From Neorhizobium huautlense (GTDB lineage: Bacteria; Pseudomonadota; Alphaproteobacteria; Rhizobiales; Rhizobiaceae), in contig NZ_JAUSRF010000001.1 of assembly GCF_030811685.1 (NCBI RefSeq), forward strand, positions 496,001-560,000: a stretch of DNA of 64,000 nucleotides, given 5' to 3'. The position numbers and the translations under genes were made by a program. Below are positions 53,117-62,250 of the stretch, one piece after another. Under the pieces are notes generated by a model. That model worked only from the letters and a program-made list of their open reading frames with translations. It did not search any database and had not been told where the DNA came from. Numbering within the stretch: position 1 is the first letter of the stretch; the number at the start of each line of letters is the position of its first letter.

Positions 53117-54242
53117 ACCGCGCAAGCTGAAATACGACGAAGCCAATCTGCGCACGCTGACCGTCGGGGATCTCGATGCGCTGGAAATCGGCGCCGGCAT
53201 TCTGGGCACCGGCGGCGGCGGCAATCCCTATCAGGGCAAGCTTCTGGCGCTGGAAGCCATAAAGGCCGGTTACGAGCTGAAGATTCTCGGCACCGACCAG
53301 ATCGAGCCGGACGCCTTGTGCATGTCCATCGGTGGTATCGGCGCGCCTGTCGTCGGCACGGAACGTCTGCGTGAAGGCCGTGAGGGCCTGCGTTGCCTGC
53401 GCGCCATGGAAGACCTGATCCGCCAGCCGATCGATGCCATCGTCTGCGAGGAAATCGGTGGCGCAAACGCCATCAACCCGCTGGTGACGGCAGCACTCGG
53501 CGGTCTGCCGATCCTCGATTGCGACGGCATGGGCCGCGCTTTCCCGGAAATGCAGATGACCACCTTCTCCATCTACGGCCACAGCTCGACGCCATCTGTC
53601 ATGTGCGACCTGCACGGCAATGCCGTCATCTTCAGCCACGCCGTTTCCGAAGTCTGGCACGAACGCATGGCCCGCGCCTGCGTGGTGGCGCAGGGCGGCG
53701 GCGCGATGCTGGCAACGGCACCGATGCAGGCGCATTTCGTGCATCGTTACGGCATTCCGAAAAGCTATACCAAGGCGATTGCCCTCGGTCAGGCCGTTAT
53801 CGATGCACGCAAGGCACAGGAAGATCCGATTGCCGCCGTCTGCGCGCTTGAAGGCGGTCGCCGTGTCTTCAACGGCAAGATCACCGATCTGAAGCGCCAT
53901 CTGCGCGGCGGCTTTGCCGTCGGTGAAATGGAACTGGCAGGCTTTGACGATTGCACCGGCCAGACCGCCGGCGTCGCCATCCAGAACGAGTTCCTGATCT
54001 TCCGCCGCAACGGCAAGGTCGAGGTCACCGTACCGGACCTGATCGTGCTGCTGGATGTCGATACCGGTTACCCGATCACCACCGAAATGCTGCGTTACGG
54101 CCAGCGTGTCGCGGTGCTCGCCATTCCCTGCCACGACCTGCTGCGCAGCGCCCAGGCGCTCGAGGTCGTCGGGCCAAAAGCATTTGGTTATCCCGAACTC
54201 ACCTTTTCTCCGCTGCCGTCGATCGCATCTCAGGCAGCCTAA
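53106..54242 (+). CDS. DUF917 (S-methylthiohydantoin-desulfurase-like) protein, copy 1
   Basis: 378 aa from ATG 53106. The N-terminal GAGILGTGGGGNPYQGK, then EEIGGANAINPLVTAALGGLPILDCDGMGRAFPEMQMT, and the C-terminal LLDVDTGYPITTEMLRYGQRVAVLAIP are the family hallmarks. DUF917 domains are now named for S-methylthiohydantoin desulfurase and usually accompany HyuA-type proteins. It overlaps the HyuA copy 1 gene and precedes the binding protein by 38 bases. Confidence 0.9.
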   Translation: MVAEPRKLKYDEANLRTLTVGDLDALEIGAGILGTGGGGNPYQGKLLALEAIKAGYELKILGTDQIEPDALCMSIGGIGAPVVGTERLREGREGLRCLRAMEDLIRQPIDAIVCEEIGGANAINPLVTAALGGLPILDCDGMGRAFPEMQMTTFSIYGHSSTPSVMCDLHGNAVIFSHAVSEVWHERMARACVVAQGGGAMLATAPMQAHFVHRYGIPKSYTKAIALGQAVIDARKAQEDPIAAVCALEGGRRVFNGKITDLKRHLRGGFAVGEMELAGFDDCTGQTAGVAIQNEFLIFRRNGKVEVTVPDLIVLLDVDTGYPITTEMLRYGQRVAVLAIPCHDLLRSAQALEVVGPKAFGYPELTFSPLPSIASQAA

Positions 54243-54280
54243 ACATAAGCGGGCGTTCCGCATCCAAGAGAGGAACTGGC

Positions 54281-55879
54281 ATGAAAACGAATTCGAAAAT
54301 GTCCCGGCTGACAGCGCTTGCGCTTGGCACCGCGCTTACGCTTACGATGCATTCCGCATCTGCCTCGGCTGCCGACGAAAAAGTGTCGATCGCCGTCAAC
54401 ACGATGCAGATCTTCTCGTCGCTCGATCCGGCCAAGGTGACCGATTACACCGGCTATATGGCGATCGTGAACATGTATGACGGCCTCACCACCGTCAGCC
54501 CGTCGGGCGAGATCGTGCCGCATCTGGCAAAATCCTGGGATGTGTCCGAGGACGGCAAAACCTATACGTTTCATCTGCGCGACGATGCGAAATTTCAGGA
54601 TGGCACACCCGTCAAGGCTTCCGACATCGCATGGTCGGTGCAGCGCCTGATCGGCATCAACAAGGGGCCGTCCAACCTCGTTGTAGGCCTGATCAAGCCG
54701 GAAAACATCACCACGCCGGATGACAAGACCGTCGTTTTCAAGCTGGAACGCCAGTTCTCGCCGTTCATGTCGGTGACGCCGATCTTCATGGCGATGAACC
54801 AGAAGCTGATCGAGGCCAATACCAAGGCCGAAGACAAGTGGGGCGAAGCCTATGTCGGCGAACATTCCGCCGGTTCCGGCCCGTACAAGCTGGTCAGCTA
54901 CAACCGCTCGGCCGACATGGTCATCGCCCGTAATGCCGATTATTTCCTCGGCTGGACCAAGGGCAAGCCGATCGACGAAGTGCGCTTCGTACAGACCAGC
55001 GACGATGCCACCGTCAAGGCGCTGGCCGAAAAGGGTGAGCTTGGCCTGACCTCGCACGGCCTCGGCAACGACACTTATGAGGCGATCGGCAAGATGGACG
55101 GCTACAAGCTGATCCAGACCCGCACCGCCGGGGGTTTCGTCATCAAGCTCAACACCAAGGTCTATCCGACAGACGACGTGCATGTGCGCCGTGCCATCGC
55201 TTATGCCACCGATTACAAGACCATTCAGGAAGTCATCTATCCCGGCTTCGACATGAAGGGACCGCTGTCGGATGCGTTCAAGGACGCCCATAACGACGGC
55301 ATCGCGCCGGGCGTGTTCGATCTCGAAAAGGCCAAGGAAGAACTGGCGAAGTCCAAATATGCCGGTCAGGAGATCAGGCTGGTCAACAGCTATGTCGCTT
55401 CGCTCGCCTTCGAGGCGGAAGTGGCGCTGCTGATGCAGGCCAATCTCGAACAGATCGGCATCAAGCTCGATATCAAGCCGGAGCCATGGAACCGCATCGT
55501 CGAAATGTCGTCCAAGGTCGAAACCACACCAGCCTCGACCCAGGTCAACGTCTCGCCGAGCTACCCTTCGCCGGATGCGATGTTCTACAACCAGTATCAC
55601 TCCAAGGCTGCTGGCACCTGGTGGTCGATGGAATGGCTGCAGGATCCGGAAGTCGACGCGCTGATCGACAAGGCGCGCGGTGAAACCGACGTGGCTGCCC
55701 AGAATGCCACCTACAAGGAACTGCAGACCAAGATCGCCGATCTGCAGCCGGATGTCTGGGCCGTTGCTCCGAACCGTCGTTACGGCGCCAACAAGTGCCT
55801 GCAGGGTTACGCCTTCATTCCGATGCAGAGCTGGGACCTGAATTTTTCGAACTTCCATTGGGACTGCAAGGCGAACTGA
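54281..55879 (+). CDS. ABC transporter substrate-binding protein, family 5
   Basis: 532 aa from ATG 54281 (AGAGGAAC site). Signal peptide ends near SASA-ADEK. SBP_bac_5 features: LVVSPSG-like start region, LAKSWDVSEDGKTYTFHLRDDAKFQDGTPVKASDIAWSVQR split over residues about 85-125, and GSGPYKLVSYNRSADMVIARN. It delivers substrate to the DppBC-type permeases. Family 5 proteins bind peptides, opines, nickel and many other ligands, so substrate is not fixed by sequence. Its place between two HyuA/DUF917 pairs suggests a cyclic amide or modified amino acid. Confidence 0.93.
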   Translation: MKTNSKMSRLTALALGTALTLTMHSASASAADEKVSIAVNTMQIFSSLDPAKVTDYTGYMAIVNMYDGLTTVSPSGEIVPHLAKSWDVSEDGKTYTFHLRDDAKFQDGTPVKASDIAWSVQRLIGINKGPSNLVVGLIKPENITTPDDKTVVFKLERQFSPFMSVTPIFMAMNQKLIEANTKAEDKWGEAYVGEHSAGSGPYKLVSYNRSADMVIARNADYFLGWTKGKPIDEVRFVQTSDDATVKALAEKGELGLTSHGLGNDTYEAIGKMDGYKLIQTRTAGGFVIKLNTKVYPTDDVHVRRAIAYATDYKTIQEVIYPGFDMKGPLSDAFKDAHNDGIAPGVFDLEKAKEELAKSKYAGQEIRLVNSYVASLAFEAEVALLMQANLEQIGIKLDIKPEPWNRIVEMSSKVETTPASTQVNVSPSYPSPDAMFYNQYHSKAAGTWWSMEWLQDPEVDALIDKARGETDVAAQNATYKELQTKIADLQPDVWAVAPNRRYGANKCLQGYAFIPMQSWDLNFSNFHWDCKAN

Positions 55880-55902
55880 TTTCGTTTTGCTCTGACCAAT
55901 TT

Positions 55903-55928
55903 CCGGTCCGCATTTTTGTGCGGACCGG
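55903..55928 (+). other. Strong hairpin after the substrate-binding protein gene
   Basis: CCGGTCCGCA (55903-55912) and TGCGGACCGG (55919-55928) form a perfect ten-pair stem with loop TTTTTG. The sequence after the stem is CTTCTG rather than a T-run, and DUF917 copy 2 starts 28 bases later. It is most likely a 3' mRNA stabiliser or partial terminator that raises binding-protein message relative to downstream genes. Confidence 0.6.
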
Positions 55929-55956
55929 CTTCTGCCATCGACTGCATGGGTGAAAA

Positions 55957-57033
55957 ATGCTTCAGGAATTCCCCGAGGAAAATATCGAACCGCTCGCCAC
56001 GGGCGCCTGGATTCTGGGCACCGGCGGCGGTGGCAATCCCTATATCTCCACGCTCAATCTGCGCCGGCTTTATGCCGAAGGTCGTCGCGTCCAGATCATC
56101 GATCCGATGGATCTCGCCGATGACGACATGGTCGCCGTCGTCTCGAAAATGGGTGCGCCTCTCGTCGGTCAGGAACGTCTGAGCGATCCCGTCCATCTTG
56201 CCCGCGCCGTCGAGGTGATGGAGGATTATCTCGGCCGCCCGTTCCGCGCCATCATGAGCGTCGAGATCGGCGGTTCCAACGCGTTGTCGTCCTTCCTTGC
56301 CGGGGCCATGCTCGACCGCCCGGTCGTCAATGCCGATGCGATGGGCCGTGCCTATCCCGAAGCGCAGATGACCTCGTTTGCGATCGGAAACCTGCCGATG
56401 TTCCCGCTGTCGCTGGTCGATATCCGCGACAACGAGGTGATTGTCACCCGCGCCGCCTCGTGGAAGTGGATGGAACGCATTTCCCGAAAGGTCTGCACGG
56501 AAGTCGGCTCGACCGCCGCCACCTGCAAGGCGCCCCGCACCGGCCGCGAGGTCAAGGACTGGGGCATTCATTACACCGTCACCAAGGCAACCGAACTCGG
56601 CCGCGCCGTCATCGAGGCACGTGCGCGTCACGACGATCCGGTCAAGGCCGTGCTCGATCATGAAGGCGGCAAGCAGCTGTTTCGCGGCAAGATCGTCGAT
56701 GTGGTACGTGAAACCACCGGCGGCTTTTTGCGCGGCAAGACGGTCATCGAGGGTATCGACGCCGACAAGGGCTCGCGCATGGAACTGGCCTTCCAGAACG
56801 AATGGGCCGTTGCCTTCCGTGATGGCCAGCCCGTCGCCATGACACCGGATCTGCTCTGCCTGCTCGATACGGTTTCCGGCGGCGCCATCGGCACAGAATC
56901 CGTGCGTTACGGCCAACGTGTCACGGTCGTCGCCCTTCCGGCGCCCGAGCTTCTGACCACGCCTGCAGGCATCGCCGCCGTCGGCCCCCGCGCCTTCGGT
57001 TATGACATCGAATTCACATCGGTATTCCCATGA
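55957..57033 (+). CDS. DUF917 (S-methylthiohydantoin-desulfurase-like) protein, copy 2
   Basis: 358 aa. TGAWILGTGGGGNPYISTLN, EIGGSNALSSFLAGAMLDRPVVNADAMGRAYPEAQMTSF and GTESVRYGQRVTVVALP parallel copy 1 at 53106, but the sequences differ substantially, so the duplication is not recent. The stop overlaps the HyuA copy 2 start (ATGA). Here DUF917 precedes HyuA, the reverse of the first pair. Confidence 0.9.
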   Translation: MLQEFPEENIEPLATGAWILGTGGGGNPYISTLNLRRLYAEGRRVQIIDPMDLADDDMVAVVSKMGAPLVGQERLSDPVHLARAVEVMEDYLGRPFRAIMSVEIGGSNALSSFLAGAMLDRPVVNADAMGRAYPEAQMTSFAIGNLPMFPLSLVDIRDNEVIVTRAASWKWMERISRKVCTEVGSTAATCKAPRTGREVKDWGIHYTVTKATELGRAVIEARARHDDPVKAVLDHEGGKQLFRGKIVDVVRETTGGFLRGKTVIEGIDADKGSRMELAFQNEWAVAFRDGQPVAMTPDLLCLLDTVSGGAIGTESVRYGQRVTVVALPAPELLTTPAGIAAVGPRAFGYDIEFTSVFP

Positions 57034-58568
57034 AACGCATCGGTATTGACGTTGGCGGCACCAATACGGATGCCGTGCTGATCGACGGTGACACGATCCT
57101 CTCCTCGATCAAGGTTCCGACCACGCAAGACGTCATGTCCGGCGTCAAGGCGGCACTCGCGCATGTGTCCGGCTCCATCGGCAACACGCCGCGCCCGCTC
57201 GATGCGGTGATGATCGGCACCACCCATTTCACCAATGCCGTCGTCGAACGCGCCCGGCTGGAGCGTGTGGCGGCGATCCGTATCGCGCTGCCGAGCGGTT
57301 CTTCCCTGCCGCCGATGTGCGACTGGCCGGAAGATTTGCGCAACGCCGTCGATCCGCTGGTGTTCATGGTGCATGGCGGCCATGAATATGACGGCAGCCC
57401 GATCGTGCCGATGATCCCGGACGAGATCCGCGAAGCGGCGATGAAGATCCGCGACGCCGGCATCACCTCCATCGCGATCTCCGCGACGTTTTCGCCGCTG
57501 ACGACCGAATGCGAGACGGTTGCGGCCGAAATCGTCCGTTCGATCATCCCGGAAGCCCGTATCACACTATCGCACACGCTTGGGCGCATCGGTCTGTTGG
57601 AACGCGAAAACGTGGCTCTGCTGAATGCGGCATTGCAATCGCTCGGCAAAACGACGGTACAGGCATTCTCGGATGCGCTGCGGGAAGCCTCGATTGCAGC
57701 CCCGTTCTTCCTCACCCAGAACGACGGCACCGTGGCACTGGCGGATGTGGCTGCGGCCAATCCGGTTCACAGCTTTGCTTCCGGCCCGACCAATTCCATG
57801 CGCGGCGCAGCCTTCCTCACCGGCCTCACCGATGCCATGGTCGTCGATGTCGGCGGCACCACGTCGGATATCGGTTGCCTTGTCGGCGGTTTCCCGCGCG
57901 AAGCGAACAATATCGTGCATGTCGGTGGTGTGCGCACGCTGTTCCGCATGCCGGATTTGCTGCCGATCGCGCTCGGCGGCGGCACGATCATCGATCCGGA
58001 AACCGGCAAGATCGGTCCGCGTTCGGTCGGTTACCGCATTCTCTCGGAAGCGCTGGTGTTCGGCGGCAACACGCTGACGACATCGGACGTTGCCGTTGCC
58101 GCCGGTCTGATTGAAATGGGTGACAAGGACCGTGTGAAGGGTCTCGATCCGGCCTTCGTCAAGGCCAGCCTTGAGCGGATCCGCGATATGGTCACCGACA
58201 GTTTTGACCAGATGAAGACCTCTGCCGAGGACGTGCCGTTGATCGCTGTCGGCGGTGGCGCCTTCCTGATCCCGGAAAAGGTTTTGGGCGCTTCCGAAGT
58301 GCTGCGTGTGGAAAACGCCGGTGTCGCCAATGCGCTGGGTGCGGCGATGGCGCAGGTCTCGGGTGAAGTCGACCAGGTGTTTTCCGGCATCAGCCGCGAC
58401 GAAGCTCTGGCCACGGCGGAAGCCGAGGCACAGGCCGCAGCCGTCGCTTCCGGTGCCAGCCGTGCAAGCCTGAAGACGCTGGAGGTCGAGGATATCCCGA
58501 TCGCCTATCTGCCGGGTGGCGCGCGGCGTGTGCGTGTGCGGGTTATCGGTGATATCGAACTGGCCTGA
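57030..58568 (+). CDS. Hydantoinase/oxoprolinase A-type protein, copy 2
   Basis: 512 aa. It starts RIGIDVGGTNTDAVLIDGD and shares with copy 1 the segments GTTHFTNAVVER, FLTQNDGTVAL, SGPTNSMRGAAFLTGL and VVDVGGTTSDIG, and the C-terminal EDIPIAYLPGGARRVRV. ATP-dependent cleavage of a cyclic amide is the family role; the specific substrate is unknown. A rho-independent terminator follows directly, making this the last gene of the ABC operon. Confidence 0.92.
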   Translation: MKRIGIDVGGTNTDAVLIDGDTILSSIKVPTTQDVMSGVKAALAHVSGSIGNTPRPLDAVMIGTTHFTNAVVERARLERVAAIRIALPSGSSLPPMCDWPEDLRNAVDPLVFMVHGGHEYDGSPIVPMIPDEIREAAMKIRDAGITSIAISATFSPLTTECETVAAEIVRSIIPEARITLSHTLGRIGLLERENVALLNAALQSLGKTTVQAFSDALREASIAAPFFLTQNDGTVALADVAAANPVHSFASGPTNSMRGAAFLTGLTDAMVVDVGGTTSDIGCLVGGFPREANNIVHVGGVRTLFRMPDLLPIALGGGTIIDPETGKIGPRSVGYRILSEALVFGGNTLTTSDVAVAAGLIEMGDKDRVKGLDPAFVKASLERIRDMVTDSFDQMKTSAEDVPLIAVGGGAFLIPEKVLGASEVLRVENAGVANALGAAMAQVSGEVDQVFSGISRDEALATAEAEAQAAAVASGASRASLKTLEVEDIPIAYLPGGARRVRVRVIGDIELA

Positions 58569-58581
58569 AATCGTAATTCCG

Positions 58582-58611
58582 CACCCCGCATGAAAGTGCG
58601 GGGTGTTTTTC
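58582..58611 (+). terminator. Rho-independent terminator
   Basis: CACCCCGCA (58582-58590), loop TGAAAG, TGCGGGGTG (58597-58605), then TTTTT (58606-58610). The nine-pair GC-rich stem with a T-run is a textbook terminator 13 bases after the HyuA copy 2 stop. It ends the operon that began at 47980 and separates it from the isoaspartyl peptidase gene. Confidence 0.88.
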
Positions 58612-58654
58612 AATGCAGGCCGGATGTTCCGGCATAGATGTGGAAGACGGACCC

Positions 58655-59611
58655 ATGACAAAGATTGCACTCGCGATACACGGTGGCTGCGGCGTGATGG
58701 CCAAGGACGACCTCAGCGAGGCTGAATGGGCGGCGGCGCGGGTCGATCTGCACCGGTCACTGCAGGCTGGCTGGGCAGTCTTGAAATCCGGCGGATCGGC
58801 GCTCGATGCGGTTCAGGCGGCGGTCGTGGTCATGGAAGACAGCCCGCATTTCAACGCCGGTCATGGGGCGGCGCTGAACACCGATGGAGAACACGAACTC
58901 GACGCCTCGATCATGGATGGCAGCAACCTTGAAACCGGCGCAGTGACGCTGGCGCGGCATATCCGCAATCCGGTCAAGGCAGCCCGTCGTGTCATGGAAA
59001 AGGGTGATGCCGTTCTGCTCGGTGGTCCTGCTGCCGACGCTTTTGCCAAGGCCGAAGGTCTCGACGTTGTCGATCAATCCTATTTCACCACCGACAAGCG
59101 GGTGAAGGCACTGGCCGCCATGAAAGCGCATGCTGCCGCCGGCACGGCCGCCAAGGCCAGCGAATCCGAAAAACACGGCACGGTCGGTGCTGTTGCATTG
59201 GATGCATCCGGTCATCTCGCCGCTGCGACCTCGACAGGTGGTTACAACAACAAGCCGGCCGGTCGCATCGGCGATACGCCGATTGCAGGCGCGGGCACCT
59301 ATGCGCGCGACGGCGTCTGCGCCGTATCGGGCACCGGCAAGGGCGAATTTTTCATCCGTTATGCGGTCGGCCATGAGGTGGCGAGCCGCGTGCGTTATCT
59401 CGGCGAAGACGTCGATCAGGCCGCGACCGGGCTGATCATGGAAGAACTCAAGCCGTACAACATCGGCGCCGGTCTGGTGGCGGTGGGCGCGGACGGTTCG
59501 GTCGCCGCGCCTTACAACACTGCCGGCATGTTCCGCGGCTGGGTGACCTCGGATGGCGATTTTTTTGTCGCCACCCATGATGAGGTGTTTGCCGTATCCG
59601 CCAAAGAGTAA
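58655..59611 (+). CDS. Isoaspartyl peptidase / plant-type L-asparaginase
   Basis: 318 aa from ATG 58655. Ntn-hydrolase of the IaaA group: IHGGCGV at the N-terminus, and the autoprocessing/catalytic threonine T176 in KHGTVGAV, followed by TSTGGYNNKPAGRIGDTPIAGAGTYA in the ligand loop. It hydrolyses beta-aspartyl dipeptides and asparagine after self-cleavage into two subunits. It lies just after the terminator of the ABC operon and may have its own promoter or read-through. The presence beside a peptide-type importer suggests degradation of beta-aspartyl or ring-opened products. Confidence 0.92.
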   Translation: MTKIALAIHGGCGVMAKDDLSEAEWAAARVDLHRSLQAGWAVLKSGGSALDAVQAAVVVMEDSPHFNAGHGAALNTDGEHELDASIMDGSNLETGAVTLARHIRNPVKAARRVMEKGDAVLLGGPAADAFAKAEGLDVVDQSYFTTDKRVKALAAMKAHAAAGTAAKASESEKHGTVGAVALDASGHLAAATSTGGYNNKPAGRIGDTPIAGAGTYARDGVCAVSGTGKGEFFIRYAVGHEVASRVRYLGEDVDQAATGLIMEELKPYNIGAGLVAVGADGSVAAPYNTAGMFRGWVTSDGDFFVATHDEVFAVSAKE

Positions 59612-59632
59612 CGGTTTCCGTCACTCATCTGT

Positions 59633-60421
59633 TTAGTCGGCGAATTCCGGCTCGGTGCGCATCAGCTGGCGGCGAATGCTTTCCATGTGCAGGCGCGCAC
59701 TTTCCGGGTCGCCTTCGCGCATTTCCAGATAGGTTTTCTGGGCAATCTCCGGCGGCACGGCTTTCAGCTCGCGGCCGGTGGACATGGCAAGCAACTGCAC
59801 TTCGGCCGCACGTTCCAGATAATAGAGATCGTCATAGGCCTCGGCGATGGTCGGGCCGAGCACCATGACGCCGTGGTTTTTCAGGAAAACGATATCCGCG
59901 TCGCCCATGGCGCGGGCAATGCGCAGGCCTTCGCTGTCATCCAACGCAAGGCCGTTATAGTTTTCGTCGATCGCCGTGCGGCCGTAAAATTTCAGCGCGG
60001 TCTGACCGGCCCAGACCAGCGGTTCGCCTTCCAGCATGGAAAGCGCCGTCGCATAAGGCATATGCGTGTGGAAGGCGGCGGTGGCACGCGGCAGGGTCTT
60101 GTGAAGCTGGGCGTGGATGTAGAAAGCGGTCGCCTCCGGCTTGCCGCTGCCGGCGATGACATTGCCGTTGAAATCGCAGACGAGAAGCTGCGAGGCGGTG
60201 ATTTCCGCAAAGGCCCAGCCATAGGGGTTCACCAGAAACAGGTCTTCGTGGCCGGGAACCACGGCTGAAAAGTGGTTGCAGATGCCTTCCTGTAATCCGA
60301 GTTTCGCCGCCATGCGGAAGGATGCGGCGAGATCGATGCGGGCTTCGCGGATGGCGTTGCTGTCCAGCGTCAGGTTACGCAGAACGGCTGGGCTGGAGAC
60401 GTTTTTCAGTTCGTGAGCCAT
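59633..60421 (-). CDS. Class II aldolase/adducin-family protein
   Basis: 262 aa from ATG 60421 (AAGGAGAA site). GLQEGICNHFSAVVPG near the start, metal ligands in AAFHTHMPYATAL and FLKNHGVMVLG, the usual zinc-binding arrangement of fuculose-phosphate aldolase relatives. It may cleave or epimerize a sugar phosphate or decarboxylate a hydroxy acid. It follows the LysR gene by 20 bases and is probably its target or operon partner. Confidence 0.9.
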   Translation of the reverse strand: MAHELKNVSSPAVLRNLTLDSNAIREARIDLAASFRMAAKLGLQEGICNHFSAVVPGHEDLFLVNPYGWAFAEITASQLLVCDFNGNVIAGSGKPEATAFYIHAQLHKTLPRATAAFHTHMPYATALSMLEGEPLVWAGQTALKFYGRTAIDENYNGLALDDSEGLRIARAMGDADIVFLKNHGVMVLGPTIAEAYDDLYYLERAAEVQLLAMSTGRELKAVPPEIAQKTYLEMREGDPESARLHMESIRRQLMRTEPEFAD

Positions 60422-60441
60422 GAAATTCTCCTTGATGGATA

Positions 60442-61359
60442 TCACCGGTGAACGGCGAGCGCATTGTCGTAGAGGGAACAGAATTCGGCCGACACATTCG
60501 AGGCGATCGAGGCAATCAGTGGAGATAGCCGCGACGACGGATTGTCGAGATAAACGGCGAAATAATCGGTTGCCGGAAAGGGATGGCGGACGTTCAGCAC
60601 CTTTAGCGTGCCGAGCCTCAACTCGTTCTGGATGACGATTGGCGGCAATACGGCGATGCCGATACCGGCGGCCACCATGCTGATCGTCGTTGCCAGCGAA
60701 TTGGAATAATGCACCACGCCCTGACCCAGCGAATTGGTCGGCAGGTATTCGACCATGCGCTTGTAAGCCTGCGTGCCGACCTCATAGGAAATGATCGGGT
60801 TGAGCATCAGGTCGGCGCGGGTCATTGCGTCTTCGTCGGAAGGAAAGGCGCTGTTGGCGATCCAGAACATGCCGAGCGTACAGAGATCGACAATCCTGAA
60901 TTTTTCCAGTGCCGGACCGTGAAAGCCGAGGATGATGTCGAGTTCGCGCTTTTCGAGTTTTGAGAGGATGGTCTGGGATGCGTCTGTCGTCACCGACACG
61001 CGCACGCGCGGAAATCGTTGTTTCAGCGTTTCCATGATGCCGGGGAGAATGGCCAATGCCATCGAAGGAACGAGGCCGATACGCACGGTGCCTTCGACCG
61101 TTTCGGGTGGCGCAACATCCGCGACAAGGCGATTGTAGCGGGCGATGATATCGCGGGCGCCGGACACGAAGGATCGACCTTCACGGGTCAAGTGCACGTC
61201 GCGCGTATCGCGTTCGAAAAGGCGGATGCCGAGTTCCTGTTCGATGGCTGAAATGCGGTTGGAAATCGCGGCTGGAGTGATGTTCATGCGGTCGGCGGTG
61301 ACGCGAAAACTTCGAAGTTCCGCAAGCCAGACCACGGTTTCAAGGAAACGAATATTCAT
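60442..61359 (-). CDS. LysR-family regulator
   Basis: 305 aa from ATG 61359; GTG 61377 would add six residues and neither has a strong ribosome site. N-terminal helix-turn-helix SFRVTADRMNITPAAISNRISAIEQELGIRLFERD, then an effector domain. It is transcribed with the class II aldolase gene downstream. Which genes it controls is uncertain; the RraA-nitrilase-HpcH set upstream on the same strand is a candidate. Confidence 0.9.
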   Translation of the reverse strand: MNIRFLETVVWLAELRSFRVTADRMNITPAAISNRISAIEQELGIRLFERDTRDVHLTREGRSFVSGARDIIARYNRLVADVAPPETVEGTVRIGLVPSMALAILPGIMETLKQRFPRVRVSVTTDASQTILSKLEKRELDIILGFHGPALEKFRIVDLCTLGMFWIANSAFPSDEDAMTRADLMLNPIISYEVGTQAYKRMVEYLPTNSLGQGVVHYSNSLATTISMVAAGIGIAVLPPIVIQNELRLGTLKVLNVRHPFPATDYFAVYLDNPSSRLSPLIASIASNVSAEFCSLYDNALAVHR

Positions 61360-61520
61360 CGCGTGAACGCGCCTCACCGTTTTATCGACCGATCATGCGC
61401 ATTATTCGCGTCCAGATTGTCGTAAGCTGTTGTTTTACACAGACTATGTTCCCGGTTGTCAGGTTACACCGTGGAGGCGATATGGCAACGCCGGGTCGGT
61501 AGAGAATGCTCATTCATCGC

Positions 61521-61551
61521 AAAAAGAAGGCCCGGACTTTCGCTCGGACCT
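61521..61551 (-). terminator. Rho-independent terminator after the RraA-like gene
   Basis: Read on the minus strand, AGGTCCG (61551-61545) pairs with CGGGCCT (61534-61528) including one G-T pair, around a ten-base loop, followed by TCTTTTT. It begins 16 bases after the RraA-like stop and would end the HpcH-nitrilase-RraA operon before the LysR gene. The remaining bases up to 61360 hold the LysR promoter; no clear element was recognised there. Confidence 0.65.
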
Positions 61552-61566
61552 CGTTTGTCAAACAGC

Positions 61567-62232
61567 TCAGGCGAGCTTGGCCAGAACCTTCGCGGTGGCA
61601 CCCGTCATGTCGCCGAGCTTTTGGACCTTGTCGCGAACGCTGGCCTCGCGCTTCTTGCCGCTGTCCTGACGCTTGAGCGCTTCTTCGGAAACAGCACGCA
61701 CCTCGTCACGCGGAATGACCAGAACGCCGCTTTCATCGGCAAGGATGGCGTCGCCCGGCATCACCACGGCACCGCCGCAGCTGACCGGAATGTTGAAACC
61801 GCCGCCGAGATCGTAAAGCCGCGTCGTGATCGGCGAGAGGCCGCGCGACCACATCGGGAAATCCGAATCCTGGATTTCCGTGAGGTCTGTGCAGGGGCCA
61901 TCGACAATGCCGGCAACCGCGCCGGATGCCTTTGCCGCAACGGTGACGCCGCCACCCCAGCAGGCATATTTGTCATCGCCGAGACGATCGACAACGAGAA
62001 TGTCGCCGGGGCGCAACTGACCGGTGGCGTGATGCAGCAGAGTTGAATCCGGCCCAGCGATGGCGAGCGTCACGGCGGTGCCGACAACGCGACGACCGGG
62101 AAGCAGCGGCTGGATCTGCCGGTCCATGAAGCCCATCAGCCGCCAATGGCCGACGGTTGCGGTTTCGACGCCGGAGAGAAGATCGAGATCTTCCTGGGGG
62201 ATCTGCTCGGGCATGTCCTTGATGACGTACAT
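61567..62232 (-). CDS. RraA-family protein (aldolase/decarboxylase-like fold)
   Basis: 221 aa, start with AAGGAGAA. Family features: LRPGDILVVDRLGD, GAVAGIVDGPCTDLTEI and GDAILADESGVLVIP. Metal-dependent RraA-like HMG/CHA aldolases use an Arg-Asp pair in GxxRD; here the motif is G112-P-C-T115-D116, so the arginine is replaced by threonine. RraA itself regulates RNase E, but catabolic context favours an enzyme of a keto-acid pathway. Activity may therefore differ from classical family aldolases. Confidence 0.85.
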   Translation of the reverse strand: MYVIKDMPEQIPQEDLDLLSGVETATVGHWRLMGFMDRQIQPLLPGRRVVGTAVTLAIAGPDSTLLHHATGQLRPGDILVVDRLGDDKYACWGGGVTVAAKASGAVAGIVDGPCTDLTEIQDSDFPMWSRGLSPITTRLYDLGGGFNIPVSCGGAVVMPGDAILADESGVLVIPRDEVRAVSEEALKRQDSGKKREASVRDKVQKLGDMTGATAKVLAKLA

Positions 62233-62250
62233 GATCGAATTCTCCTTGGT

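Noticed and set aside
51560..58568. HyuB (hydantoinase B) gene
   Set aside because: No protein in the operon has HyuB character; the HyuA partners here are DUF917 proteins.
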